The notes under the pieces: model-generated
Database searches by the model: none
Told to the model about the DNA's origin: nothing
Seen by the model: only the letters and a program-made list of their open reading frames with translations
From: Thermococcus sp.
GTDB taxonomy: Archaea; Methanobacteriota_B; Thermococci; Thermococcales; Thermococcaceae
Assembly: GCA_011050175.1 (NCBI GenBank)
Contig: DRGF01000055.1
Location: 1-8,518, forward strand
Reading direction: 5' to 3'
Length of the DNA stretch: 8,518 nucleotides
Program-made: the position numbers and the translations under genes
Shown here: one piece after another, positions 6,000 through 8,518 of the stretch
Layout: every line of letters begins with the position of its first letter
How positions within the stretch are numbered: the first letter of the stretch is position 1

Positions 6000-7094
6000 G
6001 TGCTGGAAATCCTGAATGTGCTTATGAGGTTTTTCACATGGGAGTTTGCACTCTACCGATGGATAAAGAAACGTGAAGAGTTCATGCTATTCTTGAGCCT
6101 GGCCCTGTGGATGGACTTCCTGGCGGCCCTTGCCCAGGCGCCAGTACTGAAAAAGTTAGGGGTGACTCCGGAGGCGACGTCCCTATTGCCCCTCCTGGCC
6201 ATGCTGGCGGTAGCCCACGGGATACTCCTGCTGGCAACTTCCCTCTACCTTCTCGGACGGCTTAAAAACTTGCACGGCCAGCTCCTGCTGATGGGAACCG
6301 TCATAGGGGGTTCGGCTTACGTCCTTCTGGCAACGATATACAGCCTGTCATCCGTAGCTTTGATGGCGTTCCCCGTGCCGTTCATGGGGACATCTCTCAT
6401 GGTTCTTGGCTACGCCCTAATCAAGAAGGAAGTCGGAGTTAAAAACATCGCCACACTGTTCCCAATAGGTGCATTCCTTCTCGGCGCCATTAACCTAGCA
6501 TACCCGGTAACTATGACAACATCCTTTGGTGCTTACCTCTATGGAGCGGGGGCTGCATTCAGGGCGATGATGTTCATCGGGATGATGAGATATGCACTTT
6601 TCCAGGTCACGCCCCCCAGAGCCCCGGTGGTGGATATACCCCAGGGTGCGTTTTACGTGGACGACCAGGAGTACCTTCAGATAATCCTCCAGACGATGGA
6701 GTCGGCAGGGAACGGTGTTCTCATTACCAGAAACCCGCCAGAACATGAACCACCTATCCCCGTCTTCTGGGTTACCAGGGTCGCTTCAAACTCTCCCCTG
6801 GAGAACATGATTACGGTACTGCCAACAGACATGGGGATACTGATAGACCTCGTTAAAAGGCACCTCGAAAAGGGGCACTCCATTGTAGTGCTCGACTGCT
6901 TTGAGTACCTCGCGCTGGAAAACGGCTTTGAAAGCGCGTTTAAGTTCCTGCTCTCATTGAAAGACCACATCATCAACTTTGGGGGCACACTCATAGTGGC
7001 CACAGACCCGTCCACATACCCCGAAAAACAGTGGAAACTCATGACGAGGGAATTTGAGAGGCTGGAGTTCAAACGGATGACCCGCTCCCAGTAG
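6000..7094 (+). CDS. Membrane protein with C-terminal DUF835 domain
   Basis: Starting from GTG 6000 this is a 364-residue protein. About six hydrophobic segments (roughly 28-46, 62-86, 94-116, 120-141, 150-170, 178-200) form a polytopic membrane part. A cytosolic DUF835 domain follows (about 222-358), with the characteristic SIVVLDCFEYLALENGF (294-310) and GGTLIVATDP (328-337). DUF835 is abundant in Thermococcales and some other archaea; its biochemical role is unknown. The hydrophobic-Asp strand resembles part of a P-loop ATPase fold, but I see no Walker A motif. The start is uncertain: an in-frame GTG at 5991 would add three residues, but GGGTGA (5989-5994) overlaps it and fits as the ribosome binding site for GTG 6000. 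ATG 5998 is out of frame and hits a stop after five codons. Codon use is less biased than in tldDE. A signalling or sensing role is plausible but unproven. Confidence 0.85.
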   Translation: MLEILNVLMRFFTWEFALYRWIKKREEFMLFLSLALWMDFLAALAQAPVLKKLGVTPEATSLLPLLAMLAVAHGILLLATSLYLLGRLKNLHGQLLLMGTVIGGSAYVLLATIYSLSSVALMAFPVPFMGTSLMVLGYALIKKEVGVKNIATLFPIGAFLLGAINLAYPVTMTTSFGAYLYGAGAAFRAMMFIGMMRYALFQVTPPRAPVVDIPQGAFYVDDQEYLQIILQTMESAGNGVLITRNPPEHEPPIPVFWVTRVASNSPLENMITVLPTDMGILIDLVKRHLEKGHSIVVLDCFEYLALENGFESAFKFLLSLKDHIINFGGTLIVATDPSTYPEKQWKLMTREFERLEFKRMTRSQ

Positions 7095-7206
7095 TCTACA
7101 AAGCCCCGCCTAGTTCGAGGGCGCTCTTCAGGGTTAGCTAACTACCCAACTGGGCGTTCTGGCGCTGGGGCGACACGATGGGGACGAGTCCTGTCTGAGC
7201 CTCTCC
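7095..7206. other. Structured spacer between convergent genes
   Basis: This GC-rich spacer contains three small potential hairpins: CGCC/GGCG (7107-7110, 7120-7123), CAGGGT paired with ACC...CTG around the perfect palindrome GTTAGCTAAC (7129-7152), and GACA/TGTC enclosing GGA-CGAG-TCC (7172-7195). They may act as terminators for the convergent genes or belong to a small RNA. No box C/D or tRNA consensus is present. Confidence 0.35.
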
Positions 7207-7212
7207 TTTTTT
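7207..7212 (+). terminator. T-tract terminator of the DUF835 gene
   Basis: TTTTTT preceded by a pyrimidine-rich stretch lies 112 bases after the DUF835 stop on the + strand, downstream of the last spacer hairpin. Archaeal RNA polymerase terminates at such T-runs. The run touches the last base of the convergent gene's stop codon. Confidence 0.45.
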
Positions 7213-7673
7213 CACCCGAACAGTCCCAGAGCAGGGAGTACGGTTATCGCCATGCTGAGCAGCCCACCGAGGATAAGGGCCGGGATGGTCATCCTCTTCT
7301 CGATGCCAAAGAGATACGCGGCAAGGCTCCCCGTCCACACCCCCGTCCCGGGAAGGGGTATCGCAACGAACAGCGTTAACCCTAGGAATCCCCACTTCAC
7401 AACGTAGGGGTGGGCCTTTTTCCTCACCCGTTCCACGTAGTACAGGTAGAGCCTTGCGAGCCTTTCTAGGGGTGTTCGCTCCAGCCAGAACATGAGCCTG
7501 TCTATGAAGGGCAGAGCTGCCGGAAGGACAATTGACAGGAGCAACACACCAAGGGCAGCCGTCAGGAGGGTCTCCCAGAGGGGATAGCCTCTGCCGATGC
7601 CGTAGACTATCGCGTACCTGCCTTCAAACGTTGGAATCAGTGAGAGGAGAAAGACTTCGATGAGACCGTTCAT
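7212..7673 (-). CDS. COG2426/PF06695 small integral membrane protein (DedA-related superfamily)
   Basis: This 153-residue polytopic membrane protein is of the family annotated as 'small multidrug export protein' (PF06695, COG2426). That name is historical, and transport of drugs is poorly supported. N-terminal SLIPTFEGRYAIVYG (11-25) and central IPLPGTGVWTG (105-115) are the conserved motifs. They resemble the Pro/Glu-Arg and Gly-rich re-entrant segments of DedA proteins. Further hydrophobic stretches lie at about 35-56, 95-123 and 128-150, with a basic loop (about 65-92) between them. The start ATG overlaps the PAP2 stop (ATGA, 7670-7673), so translation is coupled. A longer frame from 7832 would overlap PAP2 by 163 bases and is rejected. 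A role in moving polyprenyl phosphate or phospholipids is an inference from the superfamily and the neighbour. Confidence 0.88.
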   Translation of the reverse strand: MNGLIEVFLLSLIPTFEGRYAIVYGIGRGYPLWETLLTAALGVLLLSIVLPAALPFIDRLMFWLERTPLERLARLYLYYVERVRKKAHPYVVKWGFLGLTLFVAIPLPGTGVWTGSLAAYLFGIEKRMTIPALILGGLLSMAITVLPALGLFG

Positions 7674-8245
7674 TCGAACTTCCCTCCAAAGAGTAATTTT
7701 AGCAGGTGGTAGAGCCAGGGGGCGAAGAGGAGGCTGAAGAGCACGTCGCCCAGCCAGTGGTAGTGAAGGAGGAGCCTCGTGAGGGCTATCCCAACGGCGT
7801 AGGCCCAGAATGCTGGGGCGTACTTCTTCCATCTATCCGAGCCGTAGGCCGCTATTATCGCGGCGCGGAAGGTGTGGCCCGATGGGAAGGCATAGCCGCC
7901 CACTCCGACCTCATAGAACCTCGGCCTCGGTTCGGCGAAGGTGAGCTTGAGTGCACCAACGGCGGCAAGACCGACCGCAGCGGCAAGGATAAAAACCAGT
8001 GTGCTCAGGGAAACCCTTCCTTTTTGTTTCCAGTCGGCCAGCACCGCAAAGGCCGCAAAGAGGAGGAGAAACGCGTCGTCACCGAACCAGGTGAGAAAGT
8101 TCATCAGGGGGGTGTCGATGAGGGGAAGCGTTGAATTGACCCATTCGTTTATTCCGCGGAGTAAACCGGCCGCCTGAAGAACTAGAACGGTGAAAACTCC
8201 TGCAGTGAGCGCGGTGAGCCTGGCGTCGAACTTAGTCTTCCCCAT
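7670..8245 (-). CDS. PAP2-family membrane phosphatase
   Basis: This 191-residue integral membrane phosphatase belongs to the type 2 phosphatidic acid phosphatase superfamily. All three signature motifs are intact: K100-x6-R107-P108, FPSGH (120-124, His124), and R157-x5-H163-x3-D167, in which His163 forms the phosphohistidine intermediate. The usual Ser before Arg157 is Thr. Hydrophobic segments at about 10-28, 55-70, 80-103, 144-160 and 165-186 give five to six membrane passes. Known members remove phosphate from phosphatidate, undecaprenyl or dolichyl pyrophosphate; the substrate here cannot be read. Archaea use dolichyl phosphate as a glycan carrier, so dolichyl pyrophosphate is a reasonable candidate. 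ATG 8245 has no ribosome binding site but a T-run box 26 bases upstream, suggesting a leaderless message. It overlaps the downstream COG2426 gene by 4 bases. Confidence 0.93.
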   Translation of the reverse strand: MGKTKFDARLTALTAGVFTVLVLQAAGLLRGINEWVNSTLPLIDTPLMNFLTWFGDDAFLLLFAAFAVLADWKQKGRVSLSTLVFILAAAVGLAAVGALKLTFAEPRPRFYEVGVGGYAFPSGHTFRAAIIAAYGSDRWKKYAPAFWAYAVGIALTRLLLHYHWLGDVLFSLLFAPWLYHLLKLLFGGKFE

Positions 8246-8293
8246 AGCGTTTAAAGAAAGATGGCGCCGTAAAAAAGCTTTTCTCTCACGGGG
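8246..8293 (-). promoter_or_regulatory. Promoter of the PAP2 operon with overlapping T-tract
   Basis: On the - strand, AAAAGC followed by TTTTTTA (8270-8276) lies about 26 bases before ATG 8245. That is the normal distance from a TATA box to the start of transcription, so the mRNA may begin at or next to the start codon. The same T-run lies 18 bases after the stop of the upstream - strand gene and may terminate it. No ribosome binding site precedes the ATG. Confidence 0.5.
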
Positions 8294-8518
8294 TCAGATT
8301 AACCCCTCGGCGTAGAGCGCGTGGTAGGCCTTGAGCAGCGCCTGTTGGACTTTTTTCGGCCCGAATGTTCTGACGGCCCTTCCAAGGCCTTCGTTGTATA
8401 CCCTGCGCAGTATGAAGTCCGTCTCGCGGCTGAGGTTGAGCTTTTCCTGGTTCTCAAGGTAGAGCCTCGCTATCTCCTCCGGTTCGTGGTAGTTGAGGCC
8501 CTTGAGCCACTTGAGCGG
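8294..8518 (-). CDS. Unrecognised protein, C-terminal 74 residues
   Basis: The frame is open from the window edge to TGA (8294-8296) on the - strand and ends ...QQALLKAYHALYAEGLI. The visible part is rich in charged and leucine residues and should be mainly helical: about residues 13-30 (EEIARLYLENQEKLNL), 32-50 and 54-71. It has no membrane segment and no motif I can name. Codon use (CTC, AAG, GAG, AGG) matches highly biased Thermococcus genes, so I take it as genuine. The N terminus and start lie outside the window. It has the same direction as the PAP2 operon, but the 48-base gap with its own promoter-like box suggests separate transcription. Confidence 0.8.
   Translation of the reverse strand, partial: PLKWLKGLNYHEPEEIARLYLENQEKLNLSRETDFILRRVYNEGLGRAVRTFGPKKVQQALLKAYHALYAEGLI

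Noticed and set aside
6565..6592. GATGATG / ATGATGA runs resembling box C of a C/D guide RNA
   Set aside because: They lie inside the DUF835 protein's membrane domain coding sequence, with no correctly spaced CTGA box D.
7107..7123. TAGTTCGAGG resembling a tRNA T-loop
   Set aside because: The flanking bases do not form a 5-base-pair T stem, and no acceptor, D or anticodon arm can be placed around it.
7674..7832. N-terminal extension of the COG2426 protein by 53 residues
   Set aside because: The extension is a shadow of the PAP2 C terminus, while ATG 7673 gives the coupled ATGA overlap and the expected family length.

Overview
The window looks like chromosomal DNA of a hyperthermophilic euryarchaeon of the Thermococcales, most likely Thermococcus. 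Three things support this. Ribosome binding sites of the GGAGGTGG / GAGGTGGT type stand just before start codons. Archaeal TATA-like boxes lie at the expected distance upstream of genes. The gene content also fits: a fused archaeal CoaBC, a TldD/TldE pair, a DUF835 membrane protein, and charged, Lys/Glu-rich proteins with AGG/ATA/CTC codon preference. No rRNA, tRNA, CRISPR array or insertion sequence was seen.

Layout. Positions 1-7094 are read on the + strand. They hold an unrecognised 154-residue protein (2-466), CoaBC for coenzyme A synthesis (593-1804), an Asp/Glu racemase-family protein (1944-2624), a small MazG-like pyrophosphohydrolase with a C-terminal cysteine cluster (2664-2957), the TldD/TldE metalloprotease pair (3121-4539 and 4550-5872, 10 bases apart), and a membrane protein with a C-terminal DUF835 domain (about 6000-7094). 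A 117-base spacer with several small hairpins separates this block from a convergent - strand block. The - strand block holds the C-terminal 74 residues of an unrecognised protein (8294-8518), a PAP2-family phosphatase (7670-8245) and a COG2426/PF06695 membrane protein (7212-7673). The last two overlap by 4 bases. No gene-free stretch exceeds 300 bases; the longest are 2958-3120 (163 bases, tldD promoter), 1805-1943 (139 bases, aspR leader) and 5873-5999 (127 bases).

How the genes work together. Most + strand genes look like independent housekeeping units, each with its own promoter-like region. Two real partnerships are visible. TldD and TldE form the known heteromeric protease, with the metal site only in TldD. 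The PAP2 phosphatase and the COG2426 protein are translationally coupled. Because PF06695 proteins are related to the DedA lipid-transporter superfamily, the pair could form a lipid-carrier recycling module (dephosphorylation plus membrane flipping of dolichyl phosphate). That is an inference and is the most interesting hypothesis in the window. Other points worth attention are the racemase-family protein with Ala in place of the first catalytic Cys, and the cysteine tail of the MazG-like protein.
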